Below, in pieces: positions 10,622-21,196 of a stretch of DNA of 64,000 nt. The notes under the pieces are model-generated. The model searched no databases. It was not told where the DNA came from and saw nothing but the letters and a program-made list of their open reading frames with translations. Position 1 is the first letter of the stretch; each line of letters opens with the position of its first letter. The DNA is from Thermothielavioides terrestris NRRL 8126. Lineage: Eukaryota; Ascomycota; Sordariomycetes; Sordariales; Chaetomiaceae. The translations under genes and the position numbers were made by a program. The stretch is taken from positions 930,001 through 994,000 of the forward strand of contig NC_016458.1 of assembly GCF_000226115.1 (NCBI RefSeq), written 5' to 3'.

Positions 10622-13390
10622 GGTGGGCAGACGGAAGGGCAGCCTGATTGCTCAATTGGCCCTTGTAGACGGCAGGAGGGTATCTCCTTCAAAGCTTTGC
10701 GTGCTTGGGCGCTCGGCGATCGGGCTCTGGAATGATGCTTTCGCCAATCCTTGGCATCCGAGATGTATCCGGCTCTGGAAATTCCCGGTCAGTGACGGGC
10801 TGTTGAGCCGCAATACAGTGTCCACACTGTCCATGTTTCGATGGTGCCCGCTCAGCTCCCTGCCCAAGGATGGAAGCTCAGGCCATATCAGCTTTCCACA
10901 CACGGTAGTTATTCCGTACCACGCACACTCGTAGTACGCCAAGACTGGAAGTTTAACGTACATTCCAGGTTCATCTAGCAGGTTCGTCACGATTAATCTT
11001 GAACCCAACTCCACTTGGAAAACTGGTGATGATGTTTTTGCCCTTCCTGTTTCGAACCGTCCAGTGCACACGGACAGCCGGCTTTCTTTTCTCATACGGT
11101 ATGATAGGCTGGCTGATGACCGCGGTTGAGCACCAAAGGCATGCACGGATTCGTTTAACTAACCTTCTCGGCCTGTGTCAACAAGTTCCCTCACTCCTTG
11201 TTTTCACGCCCAATCTAACAATCCAGAATGGATAAGGCCAACCACGGTCGCGATCTCAACATGAAACAAACTAATATAGTATACCTGCCAGTGAGATACG
11301 GAGTACTCCGCAGGGTTCCCGCCAATTTAGTTAGGTCCTTGTGTGTAAGAATCCCGTCTGCCAGGATCGTATCGGGCCGCATCTTCGAGGCAAACGGGTC
11401 GACTCCCACATGGCTCGGACCTCTGAGTGTCTACGTGCGCCTCTCCATACCTACATGAGTGAAAGCATGACATCAAAAGTAGGCCTTGTTCATCGGTATT
11501 GTGCTAGACGGATGCTACTGCACATCAGGGGCATGTATGGAGCACTCACGTTGCTTTTGTACTGGCTCTCGCTTCGACATTATCAGCTGGGACATTCCGT
11601 CCAATATTCGTGTGTAACACTGCGCCATGTACGACTTCAGTATCTTCTCAGCAGAGCGCCGAGCTGAGCACCGTAAGGCACCTCGGGAATGCACAGTAGT
11701 GTCTTGGGTAATTCGTAATACACAGGCAGTATCACCTTATTGCCAGTGTCGTGCTATGACAACCCAATAACACAACTTTACACAGGCAAGACAAGACTGG
11801 AAGAGGATCCAGATTGTTTGCTTTGAGAGGCTCGCTCCAGGGCGGCTTGCCCCGCCGCCCGCGCGAACCCCTGACTAGCTAACCGCAGAAGGCAAGGGCA
11901 ACACAGCTTGGTTCGGTGGCAAGGAACCAGGAAACGCCCCAAGAACGTCGGCCGACCAATCACAGACCTGCTCCGTCATCCAGCTGCACAAGCGTCTGAA
12001 CGCTCCACAGGACTCCAAGACCGCTCTCATCCTATGATTTCGCTGGCTCCCAGGAACACTCCGCCATGGCCCCTGAATTTGGCCGTTCGCCCTTCCTTGG
12101 GCTGCGAGAACCACGCGATCGCAAGATCAAGCCTTGCTTTGATAGGCGAATCCTAGGGTCGTGCTGACACCATGGTGTGTTCCAATTATCCGTAGCTCCT
12201 TTGGTGGACGTGGAAGATGATCCCGCCGACCCTTGGTTGGATAGCAATGGCTGTCCCGCCGCAAGGGATCCTTTCGTCATACGAAAGTACGGGTACCTCC
12301 GGCCGTTTGCCGATTCGAGTCAGGGGGCAAGACATGAGATGACTTGCTCCGGAGGGAGCCGGGTCGACGATGGTTTGCTTTTCCCTTCCTGGTTCTTAAA
12401 AAGCGCGTCTAAGTAGGCGGCTATGGCCCAGTGTGCGCGGCGGGTTTTGATCTTCGATCGCCTTCCCATTCCAGCGCTTCCTCGGCGCCAATTCGACCTT
12501 CTTTTCCTACCTGGGGAACTGACCTCGTCAAACAAGGCTCTGGGCATCTTGTTTGATTCGTTAACTTCTTGTCTCTGGTCGTAATCTGCAGGCCGCATAT
12601 CGACACGGTCTCTTCTGCCGTCAACTCTTTGGACAACGTTGCTGGCTCCGAACATCCTCAGTTGTCCTCATCCTCCAAGCCCGTGGACGCCATTCACGGT
12701 TTGCCATCCGAATTGGTGATCGACGGGGTGAGAAAGCGGTCCCCAGCGTGTTGCCTCTCTTGCAACAGCACTTTCATCCCATACAGGCAGGCCGGCCTGC
12801 TCACGCCTTCTTTCCCGGATACGCCTTTTTCCATTTACCGCCGATTGCTGGCCTCGTACTTCTCTACGCCTCGCAGGTTCCGAATTTCGTCAACATCCGC
12901 CGGCTGGAACGCGTGTATGCAGAAAGCCCCCCCGTCTTGCAGAGTTTGGAACATTTCAACTTGGCGTTGACGACAACCCCCGATCAAGTCTTTCGACCCC
13001 GATCAATTTCCGCAACATACCGGCAAGCTCTTTATTCCGCCTTGTCAGCCCGCTTGGGGGGACTGACTTGTTCATCCGCCAGCACAAGTTGTTGGCTAAG
13101 GTCGGAAGAACACAATCGGTGGATTCGCTTTGTTCCCGCCTGCCTCATTGTTCAGTTGCACAATGGGAATGCTCGCTTTCCGCAGACTTCAATAACACTC
13201 GTCCCCTCCCACCCGGGACACCCCACAATCGCACGGGAAGCTCCTTAAAAAACACTCTTTGGTTCCGAAAGTGAAGCTTTCGCAATCGCTCACTCGCACA
13301 ACGACATCCCCTCCCAGTGGTTGCGCTGTTGAAACCCTTTATTTCGACTCTCAGTCATCGGGCACCGCCTTCTCGATCCCGCGGTCCACG
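10622..13390. other. Long gene-free region upstream of the first ferric reductase
   Basis: About 2.8 kb. The middle (roughly 10.9-11.8 kb) is more AT-rich than the surroundings. It contains a 12-bp perfect palindrome CGGAGTACTCCG at 11299-11310. Open frames at 12320-13250 on either strand show no domain. The last ~700 bp should be promoter and leader of the ferric reductase. No gene could be supported. Confidence 0.45.
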
Positions 13391-15286
13391 ATGGACCTCC
13401 ATCGCCATGGGCTTCCAGGCGCGGGACTTACGACGCCGACGACACTACTACAGCCGCGGATTGCGGCATCAACGGCGACAGCAGGGTCGCAAACTACCGC
13501 CTCCATTCCAAGCTCCACCATCTCCCCTTACAACACCGGCCTCAGCGGCGTCAACCAGCCGAACAACATGCTCTTCACGCATCTTTTATGGTGGAGTCTG
13601 GGTGCTGTTGGACTCCTGATGTTGCTGATCAGGATACTCGAGCTAGCATGGGCGAAACTGCGGCTCGTCAACGCCATGGCGTTGTCGGGAGACAAGCAAA
13701 CATATTGGAAAATGGAGCACTGGGACTGGATGCCCGGCTTGAAGAGGAACCTCATCTACGCCCCATTGTGGAAGAAGCGGCACAACCGGGAGATCCGTCT
13801 TTCCAGTGTCGCCAATATGGGGACCCTCCCGTCCCGACTCCACGCTCTCCTCCTGTTGGGCTACCTGGCAAGTAACCTGGCCTACTTGTTCGTTCTCGAC
13901 TGGAAAAATGCGAACAGGTACGCGCTGTGCGCGGAGCTCCGCGGTCGCTCGGGCACGCTCGCGGTCGTGAGCATGGTTCCCCTCATCATCTTCGCAGGAC
14001 GCAACAACCCCCTGATCCGGCTGCTCAACGTCAGCTTCGACACGTACAATCTGCTGCACCGCTGGATGGGCCGCGTCGCCATCGTCGAAGTGATCATTCA
14101 TTTTGTCGCCTGGGCGATTGTGCAAGTCGCCGATGATGGATGGGCAGGTGTGCAGCATAGGATCCTCCACGACCGATTCATCACCTCCGGCACCGTGGGC
14201 GCGGTTGCGATGGTCATCATCCTGATTTCCGCGTTCAGTCCGCTGCGCCATGCCTTCTACGAGACCTTTCTCAACACCCACATTATCCTGGCCTTGATCA
14301 GTTTCATCTGCACGTGGGTCCATTGCACCTCGGCGGCGGTGCCCGGAGGTCTCCCGCAGACCCCCTGGATTCTGGCCATCTTGACGCTGTGGCTGGCCGA
14401 GAGAGCCGCACGCATGATCCGCCTGGCCTACGCCAACTGGTCAAGCCGCGGCTTCACCGAGGCCATCGTGGAACCCATGCCGGGCGAGGCCTGCCGCGTG
14501 ACGATGCATCTTCCCCGCTTCGTCGACGTCAAACCCGGCCAGCACGCCTACCTCCGGTTCGGAGGCCTGAGATGCTGGGAAAGCCATCCGTTTTCCATCG
14601 CGTGGTTCGAACACTCCTACGGCAGCGAGCCGGTCCTCCCGATCACCGAGAAAGAAGACATCGAGCCCGCCAGGAAACCCGTCGGCACGTCCGTGACCTT
14701 CATCATCGGCGCGCACACGGGCTTCACTCGCAGACTGCACAACGCGTCGCGCCAGTCCCAAGGCCGCGCCGTTTCGATGCGCGCCGCGTTCGAGGGCCCC
14801 TACGCCGGCCACCACAGCATGGACAGCTACGGGCACGTGGTGCTCATCGCCGGTGCGACAGGCATCACGCACCAGATCAGCTACCTGCGCCACTTGATCG
14901 ACGGCTACAACGCCGGCACGTCCGCGACGCGGCGCCTCATGCTCGTCTGGATCGTCCGCGACTACGAGGTGCTCGAGTGGGTGCGCCCTTGGATGGACAA
15001 GATCCTCCGCTTGCCCAACCGCAAGCAGGTGCTGCAGGTCCGGCTGTTCGTCACGCGGCCCAAGGCCGCCAGCCAGGTGATCTCCAACTCGACGACGGTA
15101 CAGATGTTCCCCGGCCGGCCGAACATCCCCATGCTGCTGGCCAAGGAGGTCTGCGAGCAGATGGGCGCCATGTGTGTCTCGGTCTGCGGGCCGGGCGGGT
15201 TGGCCGATGATGTGCGGGATGCGGTGCGCAAGGTGCAGGGTCATGGTACCGTGGTAGACTTCGTGGAGGAGAGCTTTACCTGGTGA
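13391..15286 (+). CDS. Ferric-chelate reductase / NOX-like transmembrane oxidoreductase (631 aa)
   Basis: An intronless gene for a plasma-membrane-type flavocytochrome that moves electrons from NADPH through FAD and two hemes to extracellular ferric iron. Hydrophobic helices start at about residue 62. The ferric-reductase core carries paired heme-ligand histidines, HRWMGRVAIVEVIIH (near 223 and 237) and the downstream pair in HAFYETFLNTH...WVHC (near 296 and 310). The FAD-binding HPFSIAWF motif is near 399, the NADPH-binding GATGIT near 490 and the C-terminal CGPGG near 598. The ATG at 13391 was chosen because it precedes a Ser/Thr-rich extracellular N-terminus with NxT-like sites; the frame is open upstream. 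It differs strongly from the second ferric reductase at 46.2 kb. Large reverse-strand frames inside are shadows. Confidence 0.9.
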   Translation: MDLHRHGLPGAGLTTPTTLLQPRIAASTATAGSQTTASIPSSTISPYNTGLSGVNQPNNMLFTHLLWWSLGAVGLLMLLIRILELAWAKLRLVNAMALSGDKQTYWKMEHWDWMPGLKRNLIYAPLWKKRHNREIRLSSVANMGTLPSRLHALLLLGYLASNLAYLFVLDWKNANRYALCAELRGRSGTLAVVSMVPLIIFAGRNNPLIRLLNVSFDTYNLLHRWMGRVAIVEVIIHFVAWAIVQVADDGWAGVQHRILHDRFITSGTVGAVAMVIILISAFSPLRHAFYETFLNTHIILALISFICTWVHCTSAAVPGGLPQTPWILAILTLWLAERAARMIRLAYANWSSRGFTEAIVEPMPGEACRVTMHLPRFVDVKPGQHAYLRFGGLRCWESHPFSIAWFEHSYGSEPVLPITEKEDIEPARKPVGTSVTFIIGAHTGFTRRLHNASRQSQGRAVSMRAAFEGPYAGHHSMDSYGHVVLIAGATGITHQISYLRHLIDGYNAGTSATRRLMLVWIVRDYEVLEWVRPWMDKILRLPNRKQVLQVRLFVTRPKAASQVISNSTTVQMFPGRPNIPMLLAKEVCEQMGAMCVSVCGPGGLADDVRDAVRKVQGHGTVVDFVEESFTW

Positions 15287-17144
15287 TGACCGCCCAGAAG
15301 AAGGAAACGAAAAGGAAAAGGAGATAAAATTCAGGAGTTGGATACATATTGTACCCGGTGGCGACGATACCCAAGCCATGTAAATTATGCGAAGGCATGC
15401 CAGCGTTTACGTTTCCGGGTTGGCCGTCCTCTCACAGCGACAACGAGTCGGAGAGTTTGTTTGACCTACATCAGATAGTTATTTTATTTCTTGTTCTGCG
15501 TAAGAGGGGTGTGTCAAACCAGATGTGGACGTTGAAGGGCCGCATAGGCCCCGCCGCGAACATGACAGGGCCATGTCTGTAAGTCCTCTCGAGCGAGTTG
15601 AGTCACAATAGTTAGATTTAAGGTCTTGTTCCACGGAACCAATTGTATTCCCGTACTAACACTCATGCCTGGGGACGTGATCTGCTCACAGACTGTTCTC
15701 GTGAGAGCCCTTAAGTGAAGTCAAACGTCTCATTTTCTCTATCAGCCAGGTTCTCTATCTGTTGGGATTGACTGTAGACAATTGTAGTCGACATGATTGA
15801 TTGTCAGTGCCCGCCGGACTGGATTGCATATATTCACTGAGTTGTAGGTTGCGTTCTCCGACTATCTCGTCAAGGAGAGGAGGAGGGTTTAAGGAGCTCG
15901 GGTTTAAGGAGCTCTATCTACGAAGCACCAGTTTACAGAACCAGAAGAGCTTCCAGTCCGATACGCGTACGGGACCGTCAGCGTCTCCGACGTCCTTTCT
16001 CTTGTCCGGCAAGCCCGTCACGGCCCCGTGGATCCCGGAGAGAACTCGGCCGGCTCCAGCATCCCCGCCGCCTGTGTTGTAGTCCAATAGAAGTGCACAG
16101 GAGAATTCCAGCTTCTCAAGACCAGAAGAACAACGAGATCCCCAGGAAGCACTCGTGCTTGGATGAGTCCTCCGTCTAACTGCCTAGGTAGTGGTACAGC
16201 CATTCGCAAGCCATAGGGTTGGTAGGTCAATCGAAATGCTTGGAGATTTTGGATTACCTTACTGCATAGTAGTGGCATGCTGCTTATCCTGCACATCCCC
16301 CGCAAAATGACCTGAACATGGCATCTTGCAGCTGCATTCGGCCGACTGTGCAGTTACAGGGCCTGTGCGACAGATCGAGGACTGGCTTCCGATGTTCGGT
16401 GGGAAAGGGTCCCTGTTCTCCTAGTGAGTGGACCTCTGCACTTCTCCACTGCCGGGGCTGCCAGGGGGGAGTAACCCCTCCATTGGGTCTCGCAGCCACC
16501 GCAGTTTGTCCGAGTCAGCATGTCAGAGAGACCATGTAACTCTGGATTGAGAGGGCTCTCGAGTTGGTATGTCCACAGTAGGGGATGATGGACCATCAAT
16601 TTCAAGGAAGTTGTTTCAGCTAAAAAGCCTGGAGACAACCTGGAAGGCAGAGATGTGACAGGCAAATAAATGCCCGTACCTGTATGTCGGCCAGTGGGAA
16701 AGCTGAGGAGGGGGTGTGGGCTACCCCGCCATGCAGCCTCGGCGCATCTTTGTCGCTTCGACACATGCCCTTCCTCCGACCAAGTTTCGCGGAGCAGTCT
16801 CTGGTGGCGGAAACAAGAATGGGTTTGAGATGGTGGGGCAAATTCACTAAGCCCGGAACCTGGAATTGGTTTTTCATTTCGCAGGCCGGGGGGAGGATGG
16901 GGACTCGCCTCGAAAAGACCTTGCTCCATCACGCCCTATGACTCAGGGTTCTTGTTCACCTTTCGTGCCAGTCAACAACCCGCAACCGACCTGGAAACAA
17001 ACAAAACCACGGCCCACATTGCAATCCGGAGACGTCTTGCGCGCTGCCGAGGACTAACGCTCAACCCAGGAAGAGCCCTCGCTCTCTTTAGGATTCGCTA
17101 AGTCGTGCATCTGGGATCATCAGAGGACCCCGCCATCAGCCAAA
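15287..17144. other. Intergenic region upstream of leu4
   Basis: About 1.86 kb containing the ferric reductase 3' end and the leu4 promoter. A 15-bp direct repeat (GGGTTTAAGGAGCTC) occurs twice in tandem at 15885-15914. At about 16854-16863, CCGGAACCTG differs by one base from the Leu3-type site CCGGNNCCGG, about 290 bp before the leu4 start. The 192-aa minus frame at 16354-16932 has no recognisable domain. Confidence 0.4.
16854..16863. promoter_or_regulatory. Possible degenerate Leu3-type site upstream of leu4
   Basis: CCGGAACCTG matches the CCGGNNCCGG palindrome bound by Leu3 of yeast at nine of ten positions and lies about 280-290 bp before the leu4 ATG. One mismatch in a short site makes chance occurrence likely. 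The call rests mainly on position. Confidence 0.2.
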
Positions 17145-19232
17145 ATGCCGATGTAGGCTCATACACCATCCAACAGCGCAGCGCTGTGCTTGTCCCATGG
17201 AGTCCATGTGAAGCTAAGAAAAACTGACGCCCGCTTGTTCCAGGCTCAAAGATCCTTCCAAAAAGTACAAGAGGTTTCCGCCTCTCAACCTCCCGGACCG
17301 CCAATGGCCGAGCAAGACGATCGACAAGGCCCCTCGGTGGCTGGCAACTGACCTCCGCGATGGCAACCAAAGCTTGGTTGACCCCATGGTGAGTCACCCA
17401 TCTGACCTTTGTTGTGCTGCTCCAAGCAACCGGCTGACTCTCTGCCTCTGCAGAATGGAGACCAGAAGTGGGAATACTTTCACATGTTGTGCGAGCTCGG
17501 CTATAAAGAGATTGAAGTCTCATTCCCCTCAGCGTCGCAGACCGATTACGACTTCACCAGACGCCTGATCGAGACTCCGGGAGCGGTACCCGACGATGTC
17601 TGGCTCCAGGTCCTGTCGCCCTGCAGAGAAGACCTCATCAGGCGCACCGTGGAGTCTCTGAAGGGTGCAAAGAAGGCCATAGTCCACATCTACCTCGCCA
17701 CTAGCGAATGTTTCCGCCGGGTCGTCTTCGGCTTTACGGAGGATGAGAGCGTCGAGCTGGCGAGCAGGTGCACCGCCCTGGTCCGATCTCTGACCAAGGA
17801 CGACCCCTCCCAGTCAGGCACGGAGTGGGCATTCGAGTTCAGCCCGGAAACCTTCTCCGACACCAGCCCCGAGTTCGTTGTGCGGATTTGCGAGGCGGTG
17901 AAGAAGGCATGGGAGCCCACGACCGAGAACCCCATCATCTTCAACCTCCCGGCTACTGTCGAGATGTCGACGCCGAACGTCTACGCCGACCAGATCGAGT
18001 ATTTTTGCCGGAACATCAGCGAGCGTGAGAAGATTTGCGTTTCTCTCCACCCGCACAATGACCGTGGTTGCGCCGTAGCTGCCGCTGAGCTCGCCCAGAT
18101 GGCTGGCGCCGACAGAGTTGAGGGCTGCCTCTTCGGCAACGGAGAGCGGACCGGCAACGTCGACCTCGTCACCCTCGCCTTGAACCTTTATACGCAAGGC
18201 ATCTCGCCGAACATTGACTTTTCGGACCTCAACAGGGTCATCAGGGTAGTGGAACAATGCAACAAGATCGAAGTGCACCCGCGTGCGCCGTACGGCGGTT
18301 CCCTGGTGGTGTGTGCCTTCAGCGGCTCGCACCAGGACGCTATCAAGAAGGGCTTCCAGTTACGTGAGAAGGAGGGCAAGCAGTACGATGACTATTGGCA
18401 GATTCCCTACCTTCCTCTGGATCCGAAGGACATCGGCAGGGACTACCAGGCCGTCATCCGAGTCAACTCGCAGAGCGGCAAGGGCGGCGCTGCCTGGATC
18501 ATCCAGCAGCATCTGCACCTCGACCTGCCGCGTGGCCTGCAAGTTTCCTTCGCCAAAGTGGTCCAGGAAATGGCGGAGAGGAAGGGCCGGGAACTCCTCC
18601 CGACCGAGATCACAGAGTTGTTCCAGCATACGTACTCCCTCACCCAGAATCCGCGCTTCACCATGGTCGACTACACCATCTCACCCGACCGCTCGTCTTC
18701 GCCAACACCTCCTGAACCGGGCAAGACCCAGGACACCACGAACCTCAGGAGAGTGTTTGAGGGCGTCATTTCGATTGATGGCAAAGAATACACTCTTCGT
18801 GGCCGCGGGACCGGCCCGATTTCCAGCCTGGCCAATGCCCTCCGGACGGTGGGTATTGACCTCGACGTACAGGACTACAAGGAGCATGCGGTCGGCAGGG
18901 GCCGTGATGTCAAGGCTGCGACGTACATTGAGTGCACTGCGGCCGGCGCGAAGGAGAAGGTTTGGGGCGTGGGCATCCACGAGGATGTGGTCCAGAGCTC
19001 CCTGCTTGCTCTGCTCAGCGCTGCTAGCAACGTAAGTTCTCGGCGCGGGTTCCCCCGCACGTATCACCCCATGAGAACTGGGACTGACGTTAGGACTTTG
19101 CCACCGATATAGTTCCCCCCTAGCATACGGGGAAGCTCCGTTGTCTCGAAAGACACGGTCGATGGTGCCAACGGGTCCGCGAAGGTCCCGGACATCATCA
19201 ACGCCCTCGAAGAAAAGGCAGACGAGATGTAG
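17145..19232 (+). CDS. leu4: 2-isopropylmalate synthase
   Basis: Four exons (17145-17152, 17244-17388, 17454-19031, 19113-19232) encode about 616 aa. The enzyme condenses 2-ketoisovalerate and acetyl-CoA, the first committed step of leucine synthesis. The N-terminus after splicing is [14 protein letters not shown], the usual fungal start. The second Met codon is split by intron 1. The HMGL-like TIM barrel has [10 protein letters not shown] (about 38-47) and the metal-binding HPHNDRG (about 250-256). The C-terminal third is the LeuA dimer domain that binds leucine for feedback inhibition (from about residue 450). Exon 4 adds a Ser/Val-rich tail ending in ALEEKADEM. Intron 3 has two possible acceptors; the earlier one hits a stop soon, so the later one was used. 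Confidence 0.93.
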
Positions 19233-21196
19233 ATCTGATTGTACCATCCATGCGTCCGAAGATCTACCCCCAAAACTATGCTGAGATATCTCGCATTTGA
19301 GGAGAGAACTTGTCTATGTGTCTGTCCGTTTTGTTAGGAGAGTCTTGCTTAGTAGGACCCCCCCCCCCAAAAAAAAGTCGGTAATTGGCCATTTCGGCCG
19401 GAACTTGCTTTTTTCTTCTCTTTTGCAATTGCGTGGGATGTGACAAGGAAACCAAAGACACACTCTGTTGGTTCCAGATGCAATTGACGGAAACGGGGCA
19501 AAAAAACCTGGAGCTGCGCTTTCACTGAGCTGAGCTGCTGTGCAACGTTCTCCACCTTGTACTGCGCGTCCACGGTTCGCAGCGGAGTATTCCGTACTCC
19601 GTATGTGAGCCGGATCTGGCAAACGGGGCAGCGTACTGACGTACCCGACTTAACCTACCTTACCTCTAGTCCCAGGTCGGTACCTTAGGTACGACTAGGG
19701 GTTAGCGCATTCCCGTGTAGCGACACGACTGCTTCGAGTTTGTCAGTGGGAGTCAACATCTCTCACCAGTTCCACAACAAACGGTGTAGTGTGGACAGGG
19801 AGTCATCCACTATCCATAGGGCCAGAACCTCCACAGTGGAAAGTCTGAACAAACAGGGGTCCATCTTTGTTGAGGGTTACATCGAAGATGCTGCTGCAAA
19901 ACGGCCCTCCAACAAGGTGCTGAGTTGCTCAAGACGGCGGCGGTCAAGCAGACGCCTAGCGCTCTGGTTCGATGCTCAGACCCCACAGCCGGGGAGAGCA
20001 GCAGGCGGTGTCGAAGTTGCTCCTACCTTACCTTAGGTACCTGGTAGTCAGGGAGTCAAATTCAAGTCCCTGTGTCACGCTGGAGATGGGTCGATGAAGT
20101 GTCAAACGGAAGAGTGTGCCCGGAAATCGATGCCTTTCGCGACTAGGTAATTAAATTACCTACATACCAGGAAATGCTCTGACGCAAGAGAGTAGGAATC
20201 TTTGTCGCAAGCAAACAGCAATGAGCCCTGAAACTCTGGAGCTTTCAGGGATATTAGGTACTTCCTTGGTTCCAGGGTGGCTTGCGAGCTCAATTGCTCG
20301 CCATGGGCCAAAAAGTCCCCTTCCAAGGTTCCCCGCGTTTCTTCCTGCCTACGCTGCGCAGCCCTATGAGCCCTTCTGTCAAAGGCTCGCACTGTGTTTT
20401 ATTGTCGGCTGCGAGTTTTTGAAGCCGAGCTGGAGCCAATCACACAGTGTGGATCCCCTCACATTAGTGTAGGAGTCGGGCGCTGCAGCTTCTCACTGAC
20501 ACTTGGGAGGCAACTGGGCTGCCTGCCAACGGTTGATGTTGGACTTGGTGCCTCGTCAACTCCGCATCATTTCCTTCAATTCAGCCTTCGTCACTTCCTC
20601 AAAGCCGGCAGAAGATCTCTTCTCCTGCACCCTTCAGACCATTGTCGACGGCCAATCTCGTTCGTCACGTTCTTTTGTTCCGCCATTTCCTTCTATTCTG
20701 GCGACGCAGAAGCCCCCTAACTTCTACCTGGCAGGTAGGTCCATTACTGTGATACTTGGCCTGAGTTCGGCGGCGCTCCTGCGCGATAGGCGGCATCCCA
20801 CCCGCCTTCGACGAACCGGGAGCTGCTTTGAACGATTGTTGACAACAAAAACTTTCGAACAAAAACAGACCCGCAACTCCTCAGACTTCAGCACCTCCCG
20901 AACCTCTCTCACACCATCACCAAAGACGGTCTGCCACTCGGTGGCCTTCCTCTGTTCAAAGACTGCGGGCCACCTTGGCGTGTTTCGCTGGCCTGCACCT
21001 TTCACAAGTACAAGGCTTGTTTGGAGCGATAGTTAACCCTGTGGATCCCACGGGCCCCCGCCTGGGTTCTGCGCAAACTTTCTAGCTGCGAAAGACCTCG
21101 CCCTTCTCCCTGGCAACGCTTCCAGGTTCCTCTCACATTTCGCCGCCCCCGCTTCTCACCATCTCAACCTCTGGCCCTAGTTGTCGGACCGCAACC
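19233..21196. other. Intergenic region upstream of kap95
   Basis: Nearly 2 kb without a supported gene. It contains a C10/A8 homopolymer junction at ~19361-19377, an inverted repeat (GGAGTA/TACTCC) at 19584-19600, and two copies of the palindromic motif TACCTTAGGTA (19681-19691 and 20029-20039). The last ~500 bp are pyrimidine-rich leader sequence of kap95. Confidence 0.45.

Noticed and set aside
14314..15210. 298-aa plus-strand frame in another phase of the ferric reductase
   Set aside because: Arg/Pro/His-rich product of a frame-shifted reading; the reductase frame has all family motifs.
14441..15379. 312-aa open frame on the minus strand opposite the first ferric reductase
   Set aside because: Antisense shadow of a GC-rich coding exon; composition is Arg/Ala/Gly/His-rich without any domain. 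The sense strand has clear FAD and NADPH motifs.
16354..16932. 192-aa minus-strand frame upstream of leu4
   Set aside because: No domain, low-complexity composition, and no intron-linked extension; likely chance.
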